Origin: Bermanella sp044597725
Lineage (GTDB): Bacteria > Pseudomonadota > Gammaproteobacteria > Pseudomonadales > Oceanobacteraceae
Assembly (NCBI RefSeq): GCF_044597725.1
Contig: NZ_CP139003.1
Span: forward strand, 2,852,001-2,916,000
DNA: 64,000 nt
Direction of reading: 5' to 3'
This document shows, piece by piece, positions 8,395 through 17,482 of this stretch. Each line of letters begins with the position of its first letter. The first letter of the stretch is position 1. Below the pieces are notes generated by a model. That model saw nothing but the letters and a program-made list of their open reading frames with translations, had not been told where the DNA came from and did not search any database. The position numbers were made by a program, and so were the translations under genes.

Positions 8395-9360
8395 ATGCAG
8401 ACCGTTCAGCAAATTCTTGAAAAAAATCATACATCCGCATCTTTAGCGCAGGCTATCCATTGTGTTCTAGAAAGCAGTAAAGAGATTTCCAAATTACTTC
8501 AAAAAGGTGCCATGGCGGGAGTATTGGGCTGTGCGGGTAATGAAAACGTGCAAGGTGAAACCCAGAAGAAACTTGACGTTATTTCAAACGATTTATTGAA
8601 AGACAACTTATCAAAATGCCCTGTTGTTGCAGGCATCGCTAGTGAAGAAGAAGATTTACCAGTAGCCGCCAATGATGATGGCCAATATCTGGTCATCTAC
8701 GACCCGTTAGATGGTTCAAGTAACATCGACATTAACGTAACCGTGGGCACGATCTTTTCGATTCTACCTAGCCAAGGTAAAGATACATCTGAAGAAGCAA
8801 CCTATTTACAGTCAGGTCGCAAACAACTAGCCGCAGGCTATGTTCTTTATGGCCCTGCCACTATGTTGGTCATGACCACGGGTCACGGTGTAGATATATT
8901 CACACTAGACCCAGATAAAAACGAGTTTGTATTAACTCAAGAGCAAGCCACTATTACCCCAAGCACCAAAGAATTTGCCATTAACATGTCAAACCAACGT
9001 TTTTGGGCCAAACCTGTACAAAATTATGTTTCTGACTTATTACAAGGGGAAGAAGGTCCCTTAGGTAAGCGTTACAACATGCGCTGGATAGCGGCCATGG
9101 TTGCAGAAGTTCACCGCATTATTAACCGCGGCGGTATCTTTATGTACCCTTGGGATAGTCGTGAACCAAGCAAACCGGGTAAACTTCGCTTAATGTACGA
9201 AGGCAACCCCATGGCTATGCTCGTAGAACAAGCAGGCGGACTGGCCGTTGATGGCGATATCAACATTTTGGATATAGAACCAAGTCAAATCCACCAGCGT
9301 GTACCTGTATTTTTGGGCAGTAAAGAAGAAGTTAGCACCGCCCTTGGCTATCATAAATAG
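8395..9360 (+). CDS. fbp: Fructose-1,6-bisphosphatase, class I
   Basis: A 321-residue gluconeogenic enzyme converting fructose 1,6-bisphosphate to fructose 6-phosphate. The class I metal-binding motif YDPLDGSSNID is present, together with the earlier acidic segment SEEEDLP, the substrate loop YNMRWIAAMVAEVHRI and RGGIFMYPWD, and the late segment KLRLMYEGNPMAMLVEQAGG. Length is typical. The gene stands alone, is followed by a clear terminator, and has no close upstream partner on the same strand except gloB, 79 bases away. Confidence 0.97.
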   Translation: MQTVQQILEKNHTSASLAQAIHCVLESSKEISKLLQKGAMAGVLGCAGNENVQGETQKKLDVISNDLLKDNLSKCPVVAGIASEEEDLPVAANDDGQYLVIYDPLDGSSNIDINVTVGTIFSILPSQGKDTSEEATYLQSGRKQLAAGYVLYGPATMLVMTTGHGVDIFTLDPDKNEFVLTQEQATITPSTKEFAINMSNQRFWAKPVQNYVSDLLQGEEGPLGKRYNMRWIAAMVAEVHRIINRGGIFMYPWDSREPSKPGKLRLMYEGNPMAMLVEQAGGLAVDGDINILDIEPSQIHQRVPVFLGSKEEVSTALGYHK

Positions 9361-9383
9361 CGTACCGCTCCCGAAGCCTCAAA

Positions 9384-9404
9384 GCCCCCACAACGGGGGT
9401 TTTT
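9384..9404 (+). terminator. Rho-independent terminator of fbp
   Basis: A 5-bp all-GC stem (CCCCC 9385-9389 with GGGGG 9395-9399), 5-base loop ACAAC, followed by a run of five T. It begins 24 bases after the fbp stop. Confidence 0.85.
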
Positions 9405-9450
9405 GATACCGCTCCGTTTTTTAAGCCCGCCACGCTTTCCGGAAGTTCCA

Positions 9451-9825
9451 GTAGTGCGGCCGGAGCCGTAGGCGACCCCCGCAATTTGGGCTTTTCGTTT
9501 TCCGCCATGCTTTACAAAAACAGCTTACAGTCTCGCGGACGCTGCCAGTACATCCCTGTAAGCTCGCATTCGCCGTCCTGGCTCGTGAAACCGCTCGCTT
9601 TGTAATCTGCTTCTGTAAATCATTAATTGTAGACCCCGCACCACCAAACGTTTGGATAATCAAAAACCTTAACGATTTGCGGAAGCTGTTCGTAAAGCGT
9701 AAGCGGTATTGAACAACCCTTTGCGGGGGTCGCTGGTGCTCCGACCGCACTACTGAAACTTTCGGAAGACCTGGCAGGTTTCGAAACCCCATTGCGGGGG
9801 TCGCCTACGGCTCCGGCCGCACTAC
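9451..9825. repeat. Intergenic repeat element with 35-bp terminal inverted repeats
   Basis: The 461-base gap between fbp and the GGDEF-EAL gene holds no convincing gene. Bases 9451-9485 and 9791-9825 are a perfect 35-bp inverted repeat (outer end GTAGTGCGGCCGG, inner end ACCCCCGCAAT). A third, diverged copy lies at 9720-9753 in the same direction as the right end, and its flank CTGAAACTTTCGGAAG resembles the reverse of the sequence left of the first copy. A 12-bp palindrome, GGTTTCGAAACC, sits at 9778-9789. GC-richness of the arms contrasts with the surroundings. The structure suggests a non-autonomous mobile element or a genome-wide intergenic repeat family. The right end supplies the stop codon of the neighbouring gene. 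Confidence 0.75.
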
Positions 9826-12566
9826 GAAAGATTAAGTACCTTTTCAAACTTATCAAAGGTGACTGGTCGGCTAATGACATAACCTTGCACAAAATCACAC
9901 CCCATTTGCTTTAATGCCGTCAATGTTTGTTGGTCTTCAGCACCTTCGGCAATAACCGTAAGCGATAAGTTATGTCCAAGATTAATAATGGAATTAACGA
10001 TAATGGCATCTTGTGGGTCATTACACATATTGCGAACAAAGGCTAAATCAATTTTAAGCGCGGTTATGGGTAGCTGACGTAAATAAATAAGTGATGAATA
10101 ACCCGTTCCAAAATCATCGACGCTTATCCCCACACCTAAATCCGCAATTTTATTCAGTGTCTCCAAAGCTCTCTCAGGGTCAACCATTAACGAGCTTTCA
10201 GTAATTTCCAGTTCAAGCAAACGTGCTGGAACATCATGCTCGATAAGTTTTTCTTCAATATAAGGAAGCAGGTTTTCATCAAGTAAGTTTCGAGTAGAAA
10301 CATTCACCGATAAATTAATTTCAACGCCCTTTTTCAACCAATCTTTTAACTGTGAAATTGCTTGATTTAACACCCATTCAGTCATATCAATAATAACGTC
10401 ACTCATCTCTGCTAAGGGAATAAATTCTGCTGGGCTTATAATTCCCATATCTGGATGATTCCAGCGAATAAGAGCTTCTGCTGCATTGATTGAACCGTGC
10501 TGTAAATTCAATTTTGGCTGATAACATAAATAAAATTCATCCTGTTTTAAACCATTATTCATGGCAGCCATGATGGCTAAACGTCGCGGGCTACCCTCAT
10601 CCAAATCGGCAGAGTAGTTTAATATACCTCCGGGACTATGTTTGGCCTTATACATCGCAATATCAGCACAGCGTATTAAGGTTGCAGCATCATTACCATG
10701 ATCGGGGAAGCTACTTATCCCCATACTTGCGCTTACTTCCACATGAAGCTGGCCAAGGTCAAATGCTTGCTTTATTTCTTGTAGTACCGTTCGAGCAAAA
10801 CTTATTACCTGTTCAGGGTTTTGAATACTGGGTATAACGATCGCAAACTCATCGCCACCCAGTCGACATAAAGATGCATTATCTTGTTTTAGTAAATGCT
10901 CTATACGCAGGGGAATTTTCTTTAATAGAACATCGCCATAGGTATGGCCCAAAGCATCGTTAATTTCTTTAAATCGATCAAGATCAAAACAAATCAAACC
11001 CACCTTCAGACCAAACTGTTTCGCGAGTTCAATTTTTTCATCTAAAATATCATGCAAGCCCAAACGATTTGGCAAATCAGTTAAATCATCATGGCGTGTC
11101 TTATATTCAAGATGATCAATATGTGTGCGGCTTTCTGTAATATCCCGAATCATTAGCCATAGACCATATAGCTTCTCATCATGAATATCGGCAATAATCG
11201 TACACTGCAGCCATTTTGACTCACCTTTTTTATCTACCAAACGGGTTTCTAAGGTACTGTTGGTTGTACCACTTTGCAGTACGTAGGTGATCACATGTTT
11301 TAAACTTGGCATACTTAGAATATCAGATATTCCAGTACCATCTGATATATCAAATAAGTTGAAAAAACGATCATTTATTTGTGCAACTTGCGCATGAGCT
11401 AAAACAAATAACCACTGATTTTCTTCATCTAATCTCATGCTCATAGCTGGATCGATTTTTAGATCAATTATGGCTTCATTACTATTTTGAATAAATGTTC
11501 TATAGCGTGTCGTACTTTGCTGCAAACGTAATTGATCTTTTTGATGGGCTAACTCTAATTTTATTTGATAAATTAGAATAGATAAGAAGTCCATAAACCC
11601 CTGAGAAAATGGCTGGTAATTGGGCAGAAATATAAATAGTACTCCTAATGGATTTGACTGCTCACCACGGATGATATTCATCCATACTTGATCAGCTTCA
11701 TATCGAGATAGACCATGATTTTTAGGAATCGAAGCCATTTGTTCTGGGCTTAAACACACCCACTCGTGTACTTCCTCTGAGAGATATTCGGGTAAATATA
11801 AATCCTCCCGTATTGTCAGTCCTTTTTCTTGGCTTTGGTGGGTTAAGTAATGGTAACAACCAGATTGGCGATCATAGCGACCTAAATAGATCAAACCTTG
11901 CGGTAGTGCTTGGTGAATAGCATCTACCACCAAATTAATAACGGGTTTATTTTGGTGCTGTCTTTGTTGTGATAACTCATGCAAGAATGCCTGTTGGTCA
12001 CGAACACTATGGATATCAACCCCTGCGTATCCTACTTGTGCATTATCATCATCCACGTTAGGCAGTAAAAAGGTGTGTACTAAATAATCTTGCGCTTTGC
12101 CACCTTCTGTTCGCAGCGTTAATTCACTTTGGCCCATACTGCAACCGGAAAACGGGTTGCTTCGACCACTGGTTTGCTGCAATGTTTTAAACTGATGGTT
12201 TGAAAAAACCATACGGTCTTTCGATTCAATGCACATTGCTACTGGCAAATGTCCATATAGCGACTTCAACCACTTCTGTGCTCGGGCTTGCTGGCGTTTC
12301 TTTGTATAGAGAACAACATTGCGATGCATACTACCAAGCGCGCCTATCGCCAATAATAAAACTGCGATATCTGCTGTCAAAATAGTCCAACCAAAAGAGT
12401 GCTCTGGTAATGTCAGTATGAGCACTCCCAATAATAGGACAAACCCAGCAAGAATTAGGCTTGTTGTATAGTGCCTAACCTGTTTTGGGTGCCATGCAAT
12501 TAAGCCAAACAAGGTTAGCACTAGCAAAATAAGCACCACTAACCGTATGTAAAAGTAATGTTCCAT
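9822..12566 (-). CDS. Membrane GGDEF-EAL c-di-GMP signalling protein with PAS domain
   Basis: A 914-residue protein. Three N-terminal membrane helices (about residues 6-25, 35-53 and 59-78) are followed by two sensory regions, including a PAS-like segment ending in the WLQCTIIADIHDEKLYGLWL linker motif. The GGDEF domain has an intact GGDEF signature near residue 570 but lacks an RxxD inhibitory site in the usual place (the segment before it reads KQDNASLCRL). The EAL domain has AEALIRW near residue 697, ELEITESSLM and DDFGTGYSSL, so the main catalytic acids are present. It may be bifunctional or mainly a phosphodiesterase. Its TAG stop (9824-9822) lies inside a repeat element, so the natural C-terminus may have been changed by a few residues. 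Confidence 0.9.
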   Translation of the reverse strand: MEHYFYIRLVVLILLVLTLFGLIAWHPKQVRHYTTSLILAGFVLLLGVLILTLPEHSFGWTILTADIAVLLLAIGALGSMHRNVVLYTKKRQQARAQKWLKSLYGHLPVAMCIESKDRMVFSNHQFKTLQQTSGRSNPFSGCSMGQSELTLRTEGGKAQDYLVHTFLLPNVDDDNAQVGYAGVDIHSVRDQQAFLHELSQQRQHQNKPVINLVVDAIHQALPQGLIYLGRYDRQSGCYHYLTHQSQEKGLTIREDLYLPEYLSEEVHEWVCLSPEQMASIPKNHGLSRYEADQVWMNIIRGEQSNPLGVLFIFLPNYQPFSQGFMDFLSILIYQIKLELAHQKDQLRLQQSTTRYRTFIQNSNEAIIDLKIDPAMSMRLDEENQWLFVLAHAQVAQINDRFFNLFDISDGTGISDILSMPSLKHVITYVLQSGTTNSTLETRLVDKKGESKWLQCTIIADIHDEKLYGLWLMIRDITESRTHIDHLEYKTRHDDLTDLPNRLGLHDILDEKIELAKQFGLKVGLICFDLDRFKEINDALGHTYGDVLLKKIPLRIEHLLKQDNASLCRLGGDEFAIVIPSIQNPEQVISFARTVLQEIKQAFDLGQLHVEVSASMGISSFPDHGNDAATLIRCADIAMYKAKHSPGGILNYSADLDEGSPRRLAIMAAMNNGLKQDEFYLCYQPKLNLQHGSINAAEALIRWNHPDMGIISPAEFIPLAEMSDVIIDMTEWVLNQAISQLKDWLKKGVEINLSVNVSTRNLLDENLLPYIEEKLIEHDVPARLLELEITESSLMVDPERALETLNKIADLGVGISVDDFGTGYSSLIYLRQLPITALKIDLAFVRNMCNDPQDAIIVNSIINLGHNLSLTVIAEGAEDQQTLTALKQMGCDFVQGYVISRPVTFDKFEKVLNLS

Positions 12567-12723
12567 ATACTCGCTAACAGTTTGATTTATATACGAGATT
12601 TTATCTTAAAAACCACAAGCCATTGTATTAGTTATAGCTGTTGCCAGCCCAAAAGGCCATTGACAGAACCAGCCCATCGCCCTAATGTTTCTGCAACTTA
12701 CGTTTTCAGACAGGTTATATTCC

Positions 12724-13128
12724 ATGCCCCTTTTACCCATTACTGCTTTTTACGCTGCTATTAGTGCTTTTTTGTTACTCTTTCTTGCTTACGACGTGGT
12801 TAAACTACGCCAATCACAAAAACAAGGCCTAGGACACAGTACCAAAGAACTCATGATCGCTGGCCGCAATCATGGTAATGCAGTTGAATATATTCCCTAT
12901 ACCATGCTTTTACTGGGTTTAGCCGAACTCAATGGCGCTGTCTCTAGTGTGCTACATACACTGGGCCTAATATTTGTTCTAGCACGATTTGCCCATGCGT
13001 TCGGCTTCAAAAAAGGACAAGGCCTTGCCCACATGGGACGTTTCTATGGAACACTTTTCACTTGGATATCATTGTTAGCTTTGGGGCTGGTTAATCTATG
13101 GCTCGTTTGGCCTTATGTATTGCTATAA
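12724..13128 (+). CDS. MAPEG family membrane protein
   Basis: A 134-residue protein with four hydrophobic helices (about residues 3-24, 55-76, 79-95 and 110-130) and the MAPEG hallmark of an N-terminal Arg/Asn region RNHGNAVEYIPYTMLLLGLAE with ARFAHAFGF later. MAPEG members are glutathione-dependent or related membrane enzymes in eicosanoid and detoxification metabolism; bacterial members of this subgroup have no assigned substrate. The ATG at 12724 is chosen over upstream in-frame starts because it gives the family's length. It precedes the FabG4-like gene by 37 bases and may share its transcript. Confidence 0.82.
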   Translation: MPLLPITAFYAAISAFLLLFLAYDVVKLRQSQKQGLGHSTKELMIAGRNHGNAVEYIPYTMLLLGLAELNGAVSSVLHTLGLIFVLARFAHAFGFKKGQGLAHMGRFYGTLFTWISLLALGLVNLWLVWPYVLL

Positions 13129-13165
13129 CCCTTATTTGTCACCTTGCTAGTGGATTACCGTTATT

Positions 13166-14482
13166 ATGAGTACTATTTTTGAAAATTTGTTTTATTCAAA
13201 GTTGGGCCAGGGTGCCCTTTCTGCCGTTGGTGTAAAGCCCCCCATTGAACTGCCGCGATACAAAGGAGAGCAGCCTTGGGTAAGTCATACTATCGGGCTT
13301 GCCCATACTGCCAGCGAAGGCTTAGCTCATGTGCTAAATGGTTGCCATATTAACCATGAGTTGTTTCACGAAGACAAAACCTACAACGGTCTATTATTTG
13401 ATGCCACCGAATTAACCGACAGTGACGACTTACAGACTCTATATGCGTTTTTTAATCATGCAAGTAAGGCAATTAATAAAACAGGACGTATTTTAATTGT
13501 CGCGAAAAGCCCTCATGATTGCGATGACATAATGCAAGCCAGTATTATGCAAAGCTTAAATGGCTTCACTCGCTCTTTAGCAAAAGAATTGGGTAGAAAA
13601 GCCATTTATGTAAATTTACTTTACGTTGATGGTGAAATTACAGAAACCGCTAGTAATCCGATAAACTTTTTACTTAGTCATCGTGCTAGCTACGTCACTG
13701 GTCAACCTTTGTGGTTGAATAACGCAACCGTTCCAAGCATTAACTGGGAACAACCTCTAGCAGGAAAAACCGCCGTAGTAACCGGTGCCGCTCAAGGTAT
13801 CGGCGCAGCTATAGCTCGGGTACTCCATCAAGACGGTGCGCATATTATTGGCCTAGACATGGAAGGTGCTAAAAAGGCGTTAGAGAGCACTATGGCAGAA
13901 GTTAATGGTATTGCCGTTTGTGGTGATGTAACAACTGAGCAAGTCATCGACGATCTCATTCTTGCCGCCAATAAAAATCCAATTGATATTTTGGTGCATA
14001 ACGCGGGTGTAACACGCGATAAAACCATCGCACGTATGCCACAGCACTTTTGGGATTTAACAATCAATATTAATTTAAAAGCACCTATCTCTATTACGGC
14101 TGGACTAGAGCAGAAAAACGCTCTTAGCGAGCATGCTCGCATTATTTGTATTAGCTCCATAAGCGGTATTGCGGGCAATGTTGGACAAACTAACTACAGT
14201 ACTTCTAAGTCAGGTATTGCGGGTTATGTCAGTGCTCAAGCAGAGCGCTGGCAAGGCACTCATAAAACCATAAACGCCATTGCCCCGGGGTTTATCGAAA
14301 CACAAATGACCGAGCAAATTCCGTTTATGACCCGTGAGATGGGAAGACGAATGAATTCTCTATCGCAAGGAGGAAAACCGGAAGATGTCGCACAGGCAGT
14401 TGCTTTATTTGCTCACCCTGGTAGTGCTGCTTTAAATGGCCAGTTGCTACGTGTTTGTGGCCAATCTTTGCTCGGAGCATAA
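13166..14482 (+). CDS. High-molecular-weight 3-oxoacyl-[ACP] reductase, FabG4-like
   Basis: A 438-residue short-chain dehydrogenase with a degenerate N-terminal Rossmann-like domain (about residues 1-200) followed by a complete SDR domain. The latter has the NAD(P) motif VVTGAAQGIGAAIA, the NAG motif in LVHNAGVTRDK, the catalytic Ser in ISSISGIAG and the Tyr-x3-Lys in NYSTSKSG. This two-domain layout and length match FabG4-type beta-ketoacyl reductases (about 450 residues), which reduce 3-oxoacyl thioesters and often prefer NADH and CoA substrates. The substrate here is inferred. No obvious fatty-acid-synthase partners adjoin it. Confidence 0.88.
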   Translation: MSTIFENLFYSKLGQGALSAVGVKPPIELPRYKGEQPWVSHTIGLAHTASEGLAHVLNGCHINHELFHEDKTYNGLLFDATELTDSDDLQTLYAFFNHASKAINKTGRILIVAKSPHDCDDIMQASIMQSLNGFTRSLAKELGRKAIYVNLLYVDGEITETASNPINFLLSHRASYVTGQPLWLNNATVPSINWEQPLAGKTAVVTGAAQGIGAAIARVLHQDGAHIIGLDMEGAKKALESTMAEVNGIAVCGDVTTEQVIDDLILAANKNPIDILVHNAGVTRDKTIARMPQHFWDLTININLKAPISITAGLEQKNALSEHARIICISSISGIAGNVGQTNYSTSKSGIAGYVSAQAERWQGTHKTINAIAPGFIETQMTEQIPFMTREMGRRMNSLSQGGKPEDVAQAVALFAHPGSAALNGQLLRVCGQSLLGA

Positions 14483-14504
14483 AGCACATATAGAGTGTAA
14501 AGAT

Positions 14505-14535
14505 GGAAAGCAGGCTAAAATAAAGTCTGCTTTCC
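14505..14535. terminator. Hairpin between convergent genes
   Basis: A perfect 9-bp stem, GGAAAGCAG (14505-14513) with CTGCTTTCC (14527-14535), and a 13-base AT-rich loop that contains the stop codon of the minus-strand gene. There is no good T-run on either side, so termination is only possible. Confidence 0.4.
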
Positions 14536-15147
14536 CTCGTCGTCCCATATCATCCACTGCGAATCTTGGTATTTCAGGTACACTCGCTTTTCAAATGGTT
14601 TGCTCTCACTCTCTGCAGAGCGTCTAAGCAATCGCATTTTGCGATGGCTTAGGTCCACATCTTTTACCCATGGCGGAATATCCACAACTTTCCACGCTAA
14701 ATACACTTCAACAACATAATTTGCATTTATATGAGTGGGTGTTGATATGCTCAATACACTATGTAATGCAGGGCGTCCGTATATAAATCCATTTTCTGTC
14801 ACCCATTTATTGTCTAAATTTAATTCATACAAGTAGCCTCCAACGCTAACTTGCCGAATTTCGCCATACATTTCTTTATCGGCCAAGAAGCGTGTATTGC
14901 TTTTATTAATTAGTCCCAACTCAACCCAAGGCAGCAATGCTTTGGCCATATCAGCATGGGTACGCTCAATTTCGATTGGAAACTCAAAAGGCAAAAACAA
15001 TAATGATTGCTGAGCAAACTCTTTGTTAAAGATATTCTCAACAACATCGTCGCTAGGCTTGCTGGGTGGGGTGGGATCTAAAAAATCAGCCCTCACCTGT
15101 GCCATTACCAATAACAACACAATAAGCGATATAGACGTTTTAAGCAT
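14515..15147 (-). CDS. Secreted protein of unknown function
   Basis: A 210-residue protein starting with a clear signal peptide (basic MLKT, hydrophobic SLIVLLLVMAQV, likely cleavage after RA before DFLDP). The mature part is hydrophilic with alternating strand-like segments and many Trp and Tyr residues; no family is recognised. Its start faces the olsB promoter across 143 bases that hold a strong Pho box, so it could be co-regulated by phosphate, but no Pho-linked function is visible in the protein. It is convergent with the FabG4-like gene. Confidence 0.6.
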   Translation of the reverse strand: MLKTSISLIVLLLVMAQVRADFLDPTPPSKPSDDVVENIFNKEFAQQSLLFLPFEFPIEIERTHADMAKALLPWVELGLINKSNTRFLADKEMYGEIRQVSVGGYLYELNLDNKWVTENGFIYGRPALHSVLSISTPTHINANYVVEVYLAWKVVDIPPWVKDVDLSHRKMRLLRRSAESESKPFEKRVYLKYQDSQWMIWDDEGKQTLF

Positions 15148-15217
15148 GCTAATAACCCGAAATACAACAGAAATAAATTAATATTAAGGCTAGCTCAAAT
15201 TTTCGAGTTTCATAGCT

Positions 15218-15246
15218 TGGTCACACTCCTGTCACCTCCCTGTCAC
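15218..15246 (+). promoter_or_regulatory. Pho box (PhoB-binding direct repeats) upstream of olsB
   Basis: Two identical half-sites CTGTCAC at 15229-15235 and 15240-15246 are spaced 11 bases apart, exactly the PhoB repeat period, and a third weaker copy TGGTCAC lies another 11 bases upstream (15218-15224). The known consensus half-site is CTGTCAT/C. A weak -10 candidate, TAGTTT, starts 10 bases downstream. A ribosome site AGGAG (15279-15283) precedes the olsB ATG. Control by phosphate starvation is strongly suggested. Confidence 0.85.
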
Positions 15247-15290
15247 ACAGTTTTTTTAGTTTGAAAGGGTAATTAAACAGGAGCAAGCCT

Positions 15291-16022
15291 ATGCAAGCGG
15301 CACTATCCACACGCCCAGTCCAGCTAGAAGCGTACATAACCGAACAGGCAAGCGATTTACAACAAGCGTTTGCATTGCGCTATACGGTATTCAGTGAGGC
15401 TTTTAATGCCAATATTGATTCAGACGACGGGTTAGATAAAGACGAATTTGATGAGGTGTGCCACCACCTTGTGGTCAAAGATATTAGCCAAAACAAAGTT
15501 GTAGCATACAGCCGCATTTTGGTTCATAGCAGCGCTCAAGCCAGTGAATTCTATAGTGCTGGCGAGTTTGAACTCACTCCCATTCTGACTCACGGTTTTC
15601 GCTACATGGAAATTGGTCGTACATGCATTGATGCAAACTACCGAAGCGGAGCGGCAATTGCTTTATTATGGGGTCACATTGCACAATTTATGCTCAGCAA
15701 TAATATTGATGCACTTATGGGTTGTGCCAGCATTGATCTTTCCGCAGGCACCAGCAAAGCTTTAAGCATTATGAATTACTTACGTCAAAAGCACTTTACG
15801 CAAGCTGACCAAAGAGCTGTCCCCAAGCAAGGCTTACCTCAAGTAACCACTGAACGCTGCACTCCAGCGGATCTCCCTCCTTTGCTTAAAGCCTATCTTC
15901 GTATGGGATGTAAAGCATGTGGGGAAGCTTATTGGGATAAAGCATTCAATACCGCAGATGTACTTCTGCTATTGCATAAAGATGAAATCAATATGCGCTA
16001 TTTAAAGCACTTTTTACGCTAG
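15291..16022 (+). CDS. olsB: OlsB-like ornithine N-acyltransferase
   Basis: A 243-residue GNAT-fold acyltransferase of the OlsB type, which transfers a 3-hydroxyacyl group from acyl carrier protein to the alpha-amino group of ornithine, giving lyso-ornithine lipid. Family features are an N-terminal LRYTVFSEAF segment, MEIGRTCIDANYRSG (the OlsB core around residue 107) and the C-terminal PPLLKAYLRMGCKACGEAYW. It is followed 17 bases later by an OlsA-like acyltransferase, the usual olsBA pair. A strong Pho box lies just upstream, in keeping with ornithine lipids replacing phospholipids when phosphate is scarce. A hemolysin-like N-acyltransferase with another acceptor is the alternative. Confidence 0.85.
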   Translation: MQAALSTRPVQLEAYITEQASDLQQAFALRYTVFSEAFNANIDSDDGLDKDEFDEVCHHLVVKDISQNKVVAYSRILVHSSAQASEFYSAGEFELTPILTHGFRYMEIGRTCIDANYRSGAAIALLWGHIAQFMLSNNIDALMGCASIDLSAGTSKALSIMNYLRQKHFTQADQRAVPKQGLPQVTTERCTPADLPPLLKAYLRMGCKACGEAYWDKAFNTADVLLLLHKDEINMRYLKHFLR

Positions 16023-16039
16023 GACATGGATAGAGACCT

Positions 16040-16861
16040 ATGATTTTACGCTGGCTAATGGCACCTTTTAGGGTGGTGAGTATTTTATTTTTACTCATCA
16101 GTTTAGTACTGGTATTAATCACGCTGTATTTAACAGTAAGCTCAGAAAGCAAGCGTAAACATGCCATGCAAAGCAGCAAGGCCTACATATGCCGGCTTTT
16201 ATTATGCTGCATAAACATTCGAGTACGTCGTATAGGTGCGGCCAATGAAGAAGCACGGTTATGGGTAGCCAACCATATATCTTGGCTTGATGTTCTCATG
16301 TTTACCGACCGGGCAAAAACCCACTTCATTGCTAAGTCAGAGGTCCGTCATTGGCCTGTAGTCGGTCTGGTAACACGCCTGCTCGATACCGTATTTATCA
16401 ACCGGCACAACAAGTTTTTGGTCTATCGCTCACTACCTAGAGCGCAACATGTGATCAAACAACGCGAAACCTTATTTGTTTTTCCGGAAGGAACGACAGG
16501 ACACGGCAATAAAACCAGCCGAATATACCCCATGATGTTTGAACTGGCAGTACGTGAAAAGTGCTGGGTTCAGCCTATAGCCATACGCTACTGGAATCAC
16601 AATAACCAACCCAGTGAAGCAGCCCCTTTTGTTAATGACGACGGTATTATTGGTAATATTTTTAAACTTGCTTTGCAGCGTTTTACCTTAGCCGAAGTGC
16701 ATTACCTAACCCCGCTTGATGGCAGCAGTATGACAAGAAAAGAAATGGCCGCTGCAACACAGCGAGCTATTGATGGAGTTCTTAAGCAACCTCATCCAAG
16801 TTCTCATCCAAGTTCTCAGCCAGGTACTTCTGCAGCTGTATTAAAAACGCTTATTCATTAG
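16040..16861 (+). CDS. olsA: OlsA-like lyso-ornithine lipid O-acyltransferase
   Basis: A 273-residue acyltransferase of the PlsC superfamily that would add the second acyl chain to the 3-hydroxyl of lyso-ornithine lipid. It has an N-terminal membrane helix (about residues 12-34), the HX4D catalytic motif in NHISWLD and the FPEGTTGHGNKT block; Ser/Pro-rich repeats (SSHPSSHPSSQ-like) appear near the end. The assignment to OlsA rather than lysophosphatidate acyltransferase rests on the adjacent olsB gene (17-base gap), so it is context-based. Co-transcription from the Pho-box promoter is likely. Confidence 0.82.
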   Translation: MILRWLMAPFRVVSILFLLISLVLVLITLYLTVSSESKRKHAMQSSKAYICRLLLCCINIRVRRIGAANEEARLWVANHISWLDVLMFTDRAKTHFIAKSEVRHWPVVGLVTRLLDTVFINRHNKFLVYRSLPRAQHVIKQRETLFVFPEGTTGHGNKTSRIYPMMFELAVREKCWVQPIAIRYWNHNNQPSEAAPFVNDDGIIGNIFKLALQRFTLAEVHYLTPLDGSSMTRKEMAAATQRAIDGVLKQPHPSSHPSSQPGTSAAVLKTLIH

Positions 16862-16928
16862 GCGCCGGTACGTAACACGATTATTTCATGTAGAATACAG
16901 CTAGTATATCTATGAGTTATGATCGCAG

Positions 16929-17408
16929 ATGAAAAAAACTATTACTCAATATTTTAATCAGCCTAAATTTTTACGCCATATTTTAAATTGGTACGGGCCC
17001 TATCGTGGCGCCGGCGTTAAGGTAAAACACCTCGCCCATGACTACTCAAGTGCAACCGTTGAAATGCCACTTCGCTGGTACAATAAAAACTACGTAGGCA
17101 CACATTTTGGCGGCAGCCTCTACTCCATGGTCGATCCATTTCATATGCTACTGGTCATGAACCAACTTGGATCCGAATATATTGTTTGGGATAAAGAAGC
17201 ACATATTGAATTCATAAGCCCTGGACGCGGCACCGTAATCGCGCACTTTGAAGTGAGCCAAGACCACTTAGATGATATTAAACAAAAAACAAAAGATGGT
17301 GATAAGTATCTACCTGTATTTGAGGTGGAGATAAAGGCAGAAGATGGCACACTAGTAGCCAAAGCCCACAAAACTCTTTATGTGCGCAAAAAGAAACCCA
17401 CAAAATAA
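16929..17408 (+). CDS. DUF4442 hotdog-fold protein (putative thioesterase)
   Basis: A 159-residue protein with the DUF4442 pattern: an N-terminal amphipathic helix, the segment PLRWYNKNYVGTHFGGSLYSMVDP on the central hotdog helix, and strands around VWDKEAHIEFISPGRGTV. DUF4442 proteins are related to PaaI-type acyl-CoA thioesterases, but no substrate has been assigned. The catalytic-type Asn/Gly and Asp residues of the central helix are present. The gene is separate from olsBA by 67 bases and may be its own unit. Confidence 0.75.
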   Translation: MKKTITQYFNQPKFLRHILNWYGPYRGAGVKVKHLAHDYSSATVEMPLRWYNKNYVGTHFGGSLYSMVDPFHMLLVMNQLGSEYIVWDKEAHIEFISPGRGTVIAHFEVSQDHLDDIKQKTKDGDKYLPVFEVEIKAEDGTLVAKAHKTLYVRKKKPTK

Positions 17409-17482
17409 TCTTAAAGCCATGGGGCAAACCCATTAGCCTTAGCTAAACTAAAAAGAGTGTCGAGTATTAAACGAGGTTTATT

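Noticed and set aside
9421..9792. Open frame of about 120 codons on the minus strand
   Set aside because: It is read through the inverted repeats, has no ribosome site or recognisable domain, and its composition follows the repeat.
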